From Candidatus Fibrimonadales bacterium (lineage in GTDB: Bacteria; Fibrobacterota; Fibrobacteria; Fibrobacterales; Fibrobacteraceae), in NCBI GenBank assembly GCA_009787645.1, contig WQSZ01000004.1, forward strand, positions 1-37,464: DNA of 37,464 nt, read 5' to 3'. Shown here one piece after another: positions 24,337 to 30,895 of this stretch. The notes under the pieces were generated by a model. The model searched no databases. It worked only from the letters and a program-made list of their open reading frames with translations, and had not been told where the DNA came from. The stretch's first letter is position 1. Each line of letters begins with the position of its first letter. The translations under genes were made by a program, and so were the position numbers.

Positions 24337-25097
24337 TATGCTTTCTCCTCAGCCGGTTTGTCGGCATTTTTTTCTTTGTTCTGCGCAGAAGACGGGTTTT
24401 GACGGGCAGTCACGTTTGCGGCAAGGTAATCCACAATCAGGGAAACGGAGCGCAGAGCGTCGTCGTTTGCGGGGATTGGGAATTGAACGAGCTCGGGGTT
24501 TACGTTTGTGTCGCAAATTCCGATGATTGGAATGCGCAAGCGACGTGCCTCAGCTACTGCGATGTGTTCGTGGTTCAAGTCAGTGATCACAATAACGCCG
24601 GGGAGCTGGCTCATCTCTCTGATTCCGCCAAATACATTCAGCAATTTTGTGCGTTCACGGTTTTTGTCCAGAACTTCTTTTTTGCTCATCTGCTTGAAAA
24701 CGCCCTGGTTTTCCATATCGTCTATTTTGTCAATCTGCTTGATTGATTTGCGCACGGTTTGGAAATTGGTGAGCATTCCGCCGAGCCAGCGGTTGGTCAC
24801 ATAAAAATGTCCGCATTTTGCGGCAGCATCTTCCACAGCTTTGCGGGCAGTGGCTTTTGTGCCTACGAAAAGAACAGTGCGGTTATTGCCGGAAATTCTG
24901 GCGATAGCCTGACCTGCAGCCTCTAGGAGAGACTTGGTCTTTTCAAGATTCAGCACATGAATGCTGTTCTTTTCGGTTAAGATGTAGGGTTTCATTTTGG
25001 GATTCCAGCGACGAGTCTGGTGTCCGAAGTGCGAGCCTGCAGCTAGCAGGTCTTCTATAGAGGGCAAATCTGCCCTATGGTTTACTGATTCAGACAT
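24336..25097 (-). CDS. rpsB: 30S ribosomal protein S2
   Basis: A 253-aa protein matching S2 throughout: LLAAGSHFGHQTRRWNPKMK, TVLFVGTKATARKAV, FYVTNRWLGGMLTNF, PGVIVITDLNHEHIAV, and IPIIGICDTNVNP. The C-terminal 25 residues are a low-complexity Ala/Lys/Glu tail. AGGAG lies about 8 nt before the ATG. It is transcribed from a strong promoter at 25207-25235, leaving a leader of about 100 nt (25098 to about 25200), long enough for S2 autoregulation as known in other bacteria; no specific leader fold was identified. Confidence 0.98.
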   Translation of the reverse strand: MSESVNHRADLPSIEDLLAAGSHFGHQTRRWNPKMKPYILTEKNSIHVLNLEKTKSLLEAAGQAIARISGNNRTVLFVGTKATARKAVEDAAAKCGHFYVTNRWLGGMLTNFQTVRKSIKQIDKIDDMENQGVFKQMSKKEVLDKNRERTKLLNVFGGIREMSQLPGVIVITDLNHEHIAVAEARRLRIPIIGICDTNVNPELVQFPIPANDDALRSVSLIVDYLAANVTARQNPSSAQNKEKNADKPAEEKA

Positions 25098-25206
25098 ATT
25101 GTCTATCTCCTATTTGGTTGTTCTACCCGACTGTTTATACATCCGAACCATTTTCATGGCCACCTGGGATGCTGAAACGCAATCGGTGATTGTTTATGGG
25201 GAATAA

Positions 25207-25235
25207 AATATAGAAAATTTCTGAGGGATTGTCAA
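25207..25235 (-). promoter_or_regulatory. Consensus sigma-70 promoter of rpsB-tsf-folD
   Basis: On the minus strand TTGACA (25230-25235) is separated by exactly 17 nt from TATATT (25207-25212), itself preceded by TTTTC. This is the best match to a canonical -35/-10 promoter in the window, and it identifies the TTTTCTATATT motif seen elsewhere as a -10 region. Confidence 0.85.
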
Positions 25236-25259
25236 GGATTCTCCCTATAGCCGTTTTCC

Positions 25260-26216
25260 TTAGGGGATCAGACTCTTGGTAAAAAGCGGTATAATATTAA
25301 AAATATCCGTATGTTCCATCACCAATTGGTCGTTGTATGAAAAAAATACCGTTCCGTCTATTCGCGAAACAATCTGGTCAATCACATGACCTTCCAACGG
25401 ATGGATTATTTCACAAAGCAAATTGCCTTCTTTCACCTCATCGCCAACCGAAACATATTTTTTAAGAATGCCGGCCCGATTTGTGCTTATGCGGCATATT
25501 TTTTCTTCGTTTAATATGCAGGTATGCGAACCCGGATGGATGTCGCATTCAAGAATCTCTTTGGCTATGAGAAAACGAAGCGTAGCATTCACAGCGGTTT
25601 GGGTAGATTGCCTCCCTATGTGCTTGGTGTATGCCGCAAACAGAGAAAATGCTTGGCAATGCCACAACTGCCAGTTGTAGTTGAGTGTTACTGTGTCGTA
25701 AGGCATTGGTATTCTTATAAGACCGTAAGGTAAGCCGAAGTCTGAGAGCGATGCGTAGGATTCCTGTTTTCCGTTGGAGGTGTCCATCACTTTGACATGG
25801 GGGAAAAATTCTCCTTTTTGATAAAAACTCGCCATCTGTATGCCGAATGTGTAGTCTTTTATGGACTTGAACAAGCCATCTGCTATGCGCTGGGTTGTTT
25901 CGCCCAAATCGTAGCCGGGGAACATGCGGTTGATGTCGGTGTTGTCCATAGTCCAAAAACGCTTGCCTATGTTCATGGAATAATAATTTGCGCATGGAAT
26001 AACCATTATGCTTTTGTTTTCGGCAATGCTTCCATTTTCTTCTAGGTGCTTTAAGGTGTCCACCAATTGAGCGCAAATTGCCATTTGCTGAATTTCGTTG
26101 CCACGGAGCGCACCGACTATGCAGCACGATGGTTCGCCGGATCCGAATTTATAGCCTATAATATCCATGCTTTGGCGATATGGTGATTTAATTGAGTATA
26201 TGATATTTTTAACCAT
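25260..26216 (-). CDS. Aspartoacylase/AstE-family homologue lacking zinc ligands (probable pseudoenzyme)
   Basis: A 318-aa paralogue of the upstream gene in the succinylglutamate desuccinylase/aspartoacylase family. The fold is recognisable: IVGALRGNEIQQMAICAQL aligns with the partner's IVTGTHGDELEGQYVCAQL, both keep the MDNTDINRMFPG/LDMNRIFPG element, and both end in a biotinyl-like barrel (YVSVGDEVKEGNLLCEI). However, the first zinc ligand (His in GTHGDE) is Arg, the second (His in DIHSS) appears as Gln in FGIQMASF, and the catalytic Glu of VVEMG is not conserved, so hydrolysis as in the family is unlikely. I chose the ATG at 26216 (GGAGA 6 nt upstream), which overlaps the partner's end by 8 nt. 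It may form a heteromer with the partner. Confidence 0.85.
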   Translation of the reverse strand: MVKNIIYSIKSPYRQSMDIIGYKFGSGEPSCCIVGALRGNEIQQMAICAQLVDTLKHLEENGSIAENKSIMVIPCANYYSMNIGKRFWTMDNTDINRMFPGYDLGETTQRIADGLFKSIKDYTFGIQMASFYQKGEFFPHVKVMDTSNGKQESYASLSDFGLPYGLIRIPMPYDTVTLNYNWQLWHCQAFSLFAAYTKHIGRQSTQTAVNATLRFLIAKEILECDIHPGSHTCILNEEKICRISTNRAGILKKYVSVGDEVKEGNLLCEIIHPLEGHVIDQIVSRIDGTVFFSYNDQLVMEHTDIFNIIPLFTKSLIP

Positions 26217-27144
26217 TTTCGTCTCCAAGAATTCTCGCAAGCAATGAGCCGCCGAACACCACAGGATATTCTCTAAGCGTAAACAGAAGTCCATCACAGG
26301 GGGATATCACCTGCTCCACCATGTTACCTGTTATAGGATTCAGTACTTTGCCTATTAGCTCACCTGTATTTACATAGCTACCGTGAGCAACGCTGGGAAT
26401 AAATATTCCGGCAGCATCCGAGTTCAAAAAATCAACTCCACGATCTTTTGAAACCATGGGTTTTCTAATTTCCCGAACAATTCCGTTCCACATACCGAGT
26501 TCATGCAAGAGGTTGAGTATGCCGTCAACAAGCTGAACGCAGTAGCTTTCCGTGATGCGCATTCCAACGCCCATTTCAACCACAAGCGTTTTTACGCCAC
26601 GCATATTGAGCGTGTGCGCAAGCGTTGACTCAAGTACAGTTGCCGCAGAATGTATCCACACAAGATCCACATTGAGCATTAGTGCGTAGTGGAAAAGTTC
26701 GTCTTCGGTTTGCTCGCTAACACGAACTTGTGGTATTTCACGGAGAAATATATTGCTGGAATGAATGTCTATGCAAATATCTGCGCCTTCTATGTCTCGC
26801 ACTATATCGTGCGCAACGGACTCTGCAAGCGAGCCTGTTGTAGAGCCTGGGAAAATACGGTTCATGTCCAGATCGAACATGGGGAAGCCTCTTGTAATGG
26901 AATCTATTCCGAGCGGGTTTATGGCCGGGTAAATATCCACTATGCCGGAGAGGTTATGTTTTTCATCACTTAAAATCTTTGCGAGCTGTGCGCATACATA
27001 TTGGCCTTCAAGCTCGTCGCCATGCGTGCCCGTGACTATGCACACCCGTTTGCAACCGGGCTCTGCATTGTTTTCTATGCGGTTCTTTTGTATAACGAGG
27101 TCTTCCGTGACGGGAAGAGCTGCCACAGATACGGATTTTATCAT
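26209..27144 (-). CDS. Succinylglutamate desuccinylase/aspartoacylase-family zinc hydrolase
   Basis: A 311-aa M14-like zinc amidohydrolase. The zinc ligands are present in GTHGDELEG (His and Glu) and CIDIHSSN (His); the catalytic Glu is in LVVEMGVGMR; DMNRIFPG with the substrate-binding Asn-Arg is also intact. The C-terminal 80 residues form the biotinyl-like barrel of AstE-type enzymes (HGSYVNTGELIGKVLNP). The substrate is unknown; the family removes acyl groups from amino acids or related amides. No arginine-catabolism (ast) genes are nearby. GGAGA lies 8 nt upstream, and the ATG overlaps the stop of a 30-codon ORF as ATGA. Confidence 0.9.
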   Translation of the reverse strand: MIKSVSVAALPVTEDLVIQKNRIENNAEPGCKRVCIVTGTHGDELEGQYVCAQLAKILSDEKHNLSGIVDIYPAINPLGIDSITRGFPMFDLDMNRIFPGSTTGSLAESVAHDIVRDIEGADICIDIHSSNIFLREIPQVRVSEQTEDELFHYALMLNVDLVWIHSAATVLESTLAHTLNMRGVKTLVVEMGVGMRITESYCVQLVDGILNLLHELGMWNGIVREIRKPMVSKDRGVDFLNSDAAGIFIPSVAHGSYVNTGELIGKVLNPITGNMVEQVISPCDGLLFTLREYPVVFGGSLLARILGDENG

Positions 27145-27233
27145 TGCAAAATCTCCATCTTCAACCTGCAGTCGAACATTTGTTGCTTTACGCCATCTAC
27201 AACAGCCAAATAATCTTTATTACTAATTAACAT
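27141..27233 (-). CDS. Possible 30-codon leader ORF before the aspartoacylase pair
   Basis: A short ORF (MLISNKDYLAVVDGVKQQ...ending KMEILQ) starts 9 nt after a TTACTATATT element and ends in an ATGA overlap with the zinc hydrolase gene. The position of its ATG relative to the promoter matches the leaderless starts elsewhere here. Its translation would deliver ribosomes to the next start. It may be a coupling leader peptide or a tiny real protein; no family is recognisable. Confidence 0.45.
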   Translation of the reverse strand: MLISNKDYLAVVDGVKQQMFDCRLKMEILQ

Positions 27234-27242
27234 TACAGTTTA

Positions 27243-27252
27243 AATATAGTAA
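27243..27252 (-). promoter_or_regulatory. -10-like element TTACTATATT of the aspartoacylase operon
   Basis: The minus-strand TTAC-TATATT ends 9 nt before the ATG of the 30-codon ORF and about 98 nt before the zinc hydrolase start. No good -35 was found. Confidence 0.55.
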
Positions 27253-27277
27253 TTTAATAATAAGGCTAACTAAAAGA

Positions 27278-27334
27278 GGTAGTGCTGAATCACTGAGGCC
27301 CCAACCCTCAGTTCCCCTCCGACTCAGCACTACC
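27278..27334 (-). terminator. Nested hairpin, likely terminator or structured RNA
   Basis: Perfect 11-bp outer arms (27278-27288 with 27324-27334) enclose a perfect 7-bp inner stem (27292-27298 with 27306-27312) and a 7-nt loop. On the minus strand it is followed by TCTTTTAG, a short T-tract, and it lies between the small ORF at 27400 and the next promoter, so termination of that transcript is the simplest role. Its size and internal asymmetry exceed a minimal terminator. Confidence 0.6.
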
Positions 27335-27399
27335 AGATTTTAATAACCAGCAGCGGCTTGCAGCCTGCAAATGAGGGATTTTGAGGAAGTAAAGGAACG

Positions 27400-27555
27400 C
27401 TAGAAAAACAAATAGACACGTACATAAGAAACTGGGTGGACCTTCCACAACTCTAATGGTTGCGATCTCCACAATTCTGACAGTTGCGTTTTGCACAACT
27501 TTGATAGTTGCGCTTTACACGACTCTAATGACTGGAATACTGCTCCCCTAAACAT
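27400..27555 (-). CDS. Small ORF of 51 codons with 8-residue repeats, or a small RNA
   Basis: The ATG at 27555 lies 7 nt after a TATATT that has a TTGATT -35 exactly 17 nt upstream, the second-best promoter in the window. The predicted peptide has about four 8-residue repeats (SLESCKAQ, LSKLCKTQ, LSELWRSQ, LELWKVH) and ends in VYLFF. No family is recognised and there is no Shine-Dalgarno. Because the transcript ends in a large hairpin about 290 nt from the promoter, a non-coding RNA is an equally good reading. Together with the flanking elements this explains the gene-poor stretch 27234-27620. Confidence 0.4.
   Translation of the reverse strand: MFRGAVFQSLESCKAQLSKLCKTQLSELWRSQPLELWKVHPVSYVRVYLFF
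27446..27541. repeat. Four degenerate 24-bp tandem repeats
   Basis: Units begin at 27446, 27470, 27494 and 27518, exactly 24 bp apart, each starting CACAAYTY or CACGACTC. In the first three units the plus strand can form a small hairpin of the type CAACT-N5-AGTTG (allowing G-U pairs). The 24-bp period is eight codons, so the repeat is in frame in the 51-codon ORF. Confidence 0.8.
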
Positions 27556-27562
27556 GCATATA

Positions 27563-27591
27563 AATATAGTAAATTTTTTTGAAAAAATCAA
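27563..27591 (-). promoter_or_regulatory. Strong promoter of the 51-codon ORF / small RNA
   Basis: TTGATT (27586-27591) and TATATT (27563-27568) on the minus strand are 17 nt apart; the -10 is preceded by TTTAC. The likely transcription start is at or next to the ATG at 27555. Confidence 0.75.
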
Positions 27592-27620
27592 GGTTTTTTA
27601 ACTTTTTTTTATATTTTTTT

Positions 27621-28715
27621 TCAATTAATGCTTTTTTTCTGCAAATTTGGCAAATTTTTGTTGGTATCCTCGAAAAAAAGTTTCATCGCCGCCCTGTCTT
27701 CGGGCTTCATTTTATATCCTTTGCAGGGTGGCTCGTTTGCTTTGCAGTCCGGCAACAGGCGAAATGTTTGACCCTTGTCTTTGGTGAACCTGTAAACCCA
27801 AAAAGGCACATAGCCGTGGTTTATGACCTTTGTTCTATGTTCATTTTTTAGCAAAGTGGCCTCAAAGATTATTCCGCCATCTTTGTATCGGTCCCTTTGA
27901 TTTGAGATAAAATTGCCCAAAGAATACATAACAAGTACCGAATCTTTATAGCCGGGAACATAAATTTTGCCAAGGGGTTGTACCACATGCGGATGGCTGC
28001 CTATTATCATATTAACCCCGTTCAAGGCCATGAATTGGGCCAGCTCCCTTTGCGCTTCGTTTTCCTTATTTTCATATTCGTTTCCCCAATGCATAAAGGC
28101 TATTATAAAATCGGGAGATTCATTTTGTGCCTTTTTAATATCAGTGAGAATCTGGGCAGAGTCTATGCGGTTAACTATGTTGGGCTCCTCCTCTACAAGC
28201 ATGTTTGTTCCGTAAGTGTAGTTCAGAAATGCGAGCTTGATATTGTTTTTTTCAACAATAAGCGGATAATTTGCCTTTTTCTCTGCTGTATCTCTATATA
28301 TTCCAAAGTGTTTCATGCCTATGGAATCCAAAACGGAGACTGTGCGCTCCAAGCCCTGCTTGCCTCTGTCCAGCGAATGGTTGTTAGCTGTAGCTACCAG
28401 GTCAAAGCCGGCATCTTTTATTGCAAATATCGATTCGTCGGGAGAGGAGAACTGAGGGTAACCTGCATAAGGAGGCCCTGCTAGGGTATGTTCCAGATTT
28501 ATCACTGCAAGGTCTGCGGCAGAAAAGTAAGATTTAAAGTACTGGTAAAAGGGCTTGTAGTTATAGCCTTTACCCTTAGCTTCCCTTTGGGCAGCATTTA
28601 TTTGCGTGGTGTGCCCCATTAAATCGCCGGCAAAAATTATACGTAACTCGGTTTCCTGCGCAAAAACAGCGAAATAACTGAGAAAAAAAACGAAAATGAT
28701 GGTTCTTATGGACAT
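27621..28715 (-). CDS. Secreted CapA-family metallophosphatase-like protein
   Basis: A 364-aa protein with signal peptide (1-19, ...AVFAQ), so periplasmic or secreted. It has the CapA/poly-gamma-glutamate biosynthesis (PGA_cap) metallophosphatase-like motifs in order: IIFAGDLMGH, AVINLEHTLAG, LVATANNHSLDRG, IAFMHWGNEYE and IIGSHPHVVQPLG. The role in Gram-negatives is usually unclear; no capB or capC partner is adjacent, so polyglutamate synthesis is not supported. The start at 28715 is 9 nt after a weak -10 (TAATTT) that abuts the xth promoter on the other strand. Confidence 0.9.
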   Translation of the reverse strand: MSIRTIIFVFFLSYFAVFAQETELRIIFAGDLMGHTTQINAAQREAKGKGYNYKPFYQYFKSYFSAADLAVINLEHTLAGPPYAGYPQFSSPDESIFAIKDAGFDLVATANNHSLDRGKQGLERTVSVLDSIGMKHFGIYRDTAEKKANYPLIVEKNNIKLAFLNYTYGTNMLVEEEPNIVNRIDSAQILTDIKKAQNESPDFIIAFMHWGNEYENKENEAQRELAQFMALNGVNMIIGSHPHVVQPLGKIYVPGYKDSVLVMYSLGNFISNQRDRYKDGGIIFEATLLKNEHRTKVINHGYVPFWVYRFTKDKGQTFRLLPDCKANEPPCKGYKMKPEDRAAMKLFFEDTNKNLPNLQKKSIN

Positions 28716-28724
28716 TTCTCTCTA

Positions 28725-28737
28725 AAATTACTAAATT
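28725..28737. promoter_or_regulatory. Abutting divergent -10-like elements of capA-like and xth genes
   Basis: The plus-strand TTAC-TAAATT has its hexamer at 28732-28737, ending 7 nt before the xth ATG. A weaker minus-strand TAATTT at 28725-28730 ends 9 nt before the CapA-family ATG. Only 29 nt separate the two genes. Confidence 0.5.
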
Positions 28738-28744
28738 TTACTCT

Positions 28745-29557
28745 ATGATTATTTACAGTTGGAATGTGAATGGGATTCGCTCGGCAGTTCAAAAAGGGTT
28801 TGCTGAGTGGTTTGCAAAAATGGATCCGGACATTCTGTGCCTGCAAGAGGTAAGAGCAGAAGACGATCAGATACCCGATAATATTCGGGATTTTCCCGGT
28901 TATAATTCTTTTTGGACGGCTAGCCAAAAGAAAAAGGGTTATAGCGGAGTTGGCATTTACACAAAAATTGAGCCCGAAACAGTCAATCACGGTTTTGGCA
29001 TAAAGGAATTTGATGAAGAGGGCCGTGTGGTGCAGCTCGTGTTCCCGGATTGGGTTCTGAACAGCATATACTTTCCAAATGGCGCGCAAAGCGATGAAAG
29101 GCTGGACTACAAGCTCCGTTTTTACGATGCGTTTTTGGAGAACTCCCTTATGTGGGTCTCCCATGGCAAGCACGTGGTGACCGTTGGCGATTACAATACC
29201 TGCCATAAGGAGATAGATATCGCGCGCCCAAAAGAGAACGAAACTATCAGCGGATTTTTACCCATAGAGCGTGCCTGGCTGGACAAATATGTTGAAAACG
29301 GTTTTGTGGATTCGTTCAGAGTTTTGCACCCCACACAAAAAGAGACCTATACATGGTGGAGCAACAGGAGCAGGGCAAGAGATAACAACGTGGGTTGGCG
29401 TTTGGACTACGCTTTTGTAAATGAAGGTCTAAAGAGTTGCATCACGAATGCATCCGTGCATCCTGAAGTTATGATGAGCGACCATTGCCCCATAAGTTTG
29501 GAACTGGAAATGCCGTTTCCACCGCTTGCATTACTTACGCCAGGGGAAGTTGTGTAG
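28745..29557 (+). CDS. xth: Exodeoxyribonuclease III / AP endonuclease
   Basis: A base-excision repair enzyme that cuts at abasic sites and trims 3' ends. Its 270 aa are typical. Active-site motifs: YSWNVNGIRSA (Asn7), LQEVRAE (metal-binding Glu35), VGDYNTCHKEIDIARP (Asp and Asn), NVGWRLDYAF, and C-terminal SDHCPISLEL with the catalytic Asp-His. GDYN replaces the more common GDFN. The start is leaderless, with the -10 7 nt upstream. The last 27 bases overlap the convergent outer-membrane protein gene. Confidence 0.96.
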   Translation: MIIYSWNVNGIRSAVQKGFAEWFAKMDPDILCLQEVRAEDDQIPDNIRDFPGYNSFWTASQKKKGYSGVGIYTKIEPETVNHGFGIKEFDEEGRVVQLVFPDWVLNSIYFPNGAQSDERLDYKLRFYDAFLENSLMWVSHGKHVVTVGDYNTCHKEIDIARPKENETISGFLPIERAWLDKYVENGFVDSFRVLHPTQKETYTWWSNRSRARDNNVGWRLDYAFVNEGLKSCITNASVHPEVMMSDHCPISLELEMPFPPLALLTPGEVV

Positions 29558-30880
29558 CCTTCTGGCGTTGTTGCCTTCCTGATAAATGGGAACATCGTAG
29601 TCGAATACGTAAAAGTCGGAGTTTTCTCTGTGGCGAAAGTTGGGGGTAAGGCGTATTGCGGCACCGCTTATCTGCTTTGAAATTGAAAAATCGTATTGAA
29701 AGCTGAGTTCGCCGAATATGCTTTTTCTCTCAAAGTCATAGCCGCTTCCTATTTGCAGGAACTTTCTATCCGTTCCCTGCCTAAAATTCAATTGAGTTGC
29801 GAGATTTTCGCCTAAAAACAGCCCTCCTTCGGCAAACAGCTGGCTATGTGAGAAAAAACCGAAGAATTGGGGGTGCAATGGAATTTGCCCGATTGCGTTT
29901 ATGCCGTCTTGGTCGCCTTTAGTATAGCCCAGCGTGATGGCCAAAGGGATGGCTTTGTTGTAAAACTTTTTTCCAATCTGGGTTTGGCATCCGTAAATAT
30001 CGGTGTTGAGCATGCCGCAGGCGGCCCAGTTGGAGCTTTTTTCTCTATCCCATAGCAGATAGTAGCGGTCAAGGAACTCTCTTTTCGGCATCCGGTCCTG
30101 GTTTTTGGTTTTCAGCGACGGCGAGATTGCCCCTACCATATAGAAATCATAGGGAACAGCCAAAACAGCGTCCATGTCCAAAGCCAGCCGAATCGGGTAA
30201 ATATTTCTGGCAAAGGTGACGCTGTGATCAAAGGCCGGGTTTATATCTATATATACAATGGGATCTTTATCGGTTTGCAAAATAGGAGCTTTTGCTTGAA
30301 CGGATGTGTACAGGGATATTCCTTTTGTATATTCCGGAGAACGCCATGAAACTCCAGTGCTCGCTTCCACGTAAGACGGTATGTTAAATGCTGTTAGAGG
30401 TCTCAGCGTGAATATGGCGGAAGCTCCATAGCGATTTTGGTACCAAAAATTTTCTACGGCAAATACCGCATAGTCAATGTCGAGTTCGGCGGCAACGGAG
30501 CCAACGGGGGTGTTAAGCTTGGAATCATAAACTCCGGCAACTGTGAAACCATGAGCGGAGCCTGTGAAATACCAGTTTTTCCCTGAAAATCCCAGCGCAA
30601 GCTTTTCGCCTTCATCATAAAACGGCAGAATAAATTTAGCTGCAGGCACAGGGCTTTTCTTGATCCCCAACCCCAGTTCCATAAAGGATAATGGCCGCAT
30701 GATAACGGAGTGGCTAATTCCTTCAAAAGACCCTGGTTTAAAATTAAAGCGAATTCCATAGCCTACATTGCCTTCGTCTATGGAATTGGGAGTTGGCGTA
30801 TAGGTATATCCATAATACCCGCCGGGATTTATAAAAGCGAAAGCGTTGGTTATGAGTAATAATGCAAAAAAAACTCTCAA
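29531..30880 (-). CDS. Putative outer-membrane beta-barrel protein (YjbH-like N-terminus possible)
   Basis: A 449-aa protein with signal peptide (1-16, ...ITNAFAF) and alternating beta strands rich in Tyr, Phe and Gly. The N-terminal TPTPNSIDEGNVGYGIRFNF followed by FMELGLGI resembles the start of YjbH-type polysaccharide-export barrels (TPSA...LPEG...G...EVGAR), but the match is partial. The start codon is TTG, supported by GGAGAG about 7 nt upstream and the signal peptide directly after. It follows the DUF1015 gene by 15 nt, so the two are probably one transcript. The 3' end overlaps xth by 27 bp. Confidence 0.75.
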   Translation of the reverse strand: MRVFFALLLITNAFAFINPGGYYGYTYTPTPNSIDEGNVGYGIRFNFKPGSFEGISHSVIMRPLSFMELGLGIKKSPVPAAKFILPFYDEGEKLALGFSGKNWYFTGSAHGFTVAGVYDSKLNTPVGSVAAELDIDYAVFAVENFWYQNRYGASAIFTLRPLTAFNIPSYVEASTGVSWRSPEYTKGISLYTSVQAKAPILQTDKDPIVYIDINPAFDHSVTFARNIYPIRLALDMDAVLAVPYDFYMVGAISPSLKTKNQDRMPKREFLDRYYLLWDREKSSNWAACGMLNTDIYGCQTQIGKKFYNKAIPLAITLGYTKGDQDGINAIGQIPLHPQFFGFFSHSQLFAEGGLFLGENLATQLNFRQGTDRKFLQIGSGYDFERKSIFGELSFQYDFSISKQISGAAIRLTPNFRHRENSDFYVFDYDVPIYQEGNNARRLHNFPWRK

Positions 30881-30895
30881 CTCTAACTCTCCGCT

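Noticed and set aside
23963-24526. 187-codon plus-strand frame across the tsf/rpsB junction
   Set aside because: It is antisense to two highly conserved translation genes; no independent signal.
26216-26297. 27-residue N-terminal extension of the second aspartoacylase-like protein
   Set aside because: It lies inside the upstream gene's coding end, lacks homology, and a better ATG with GGAGA is at 26216.
27446-27541. CRISPR array
   Set aside because: The four 24-bp units are directly adjacent without spacers and diverge from each other; no cas genes are present.
27621-28715. Poly-gamma-glutamate capsule locus
   Set aside because: Only a CapA-like protein is present; capB and capC partners are absent and many CapA homologues occur outside capsule synthesis.
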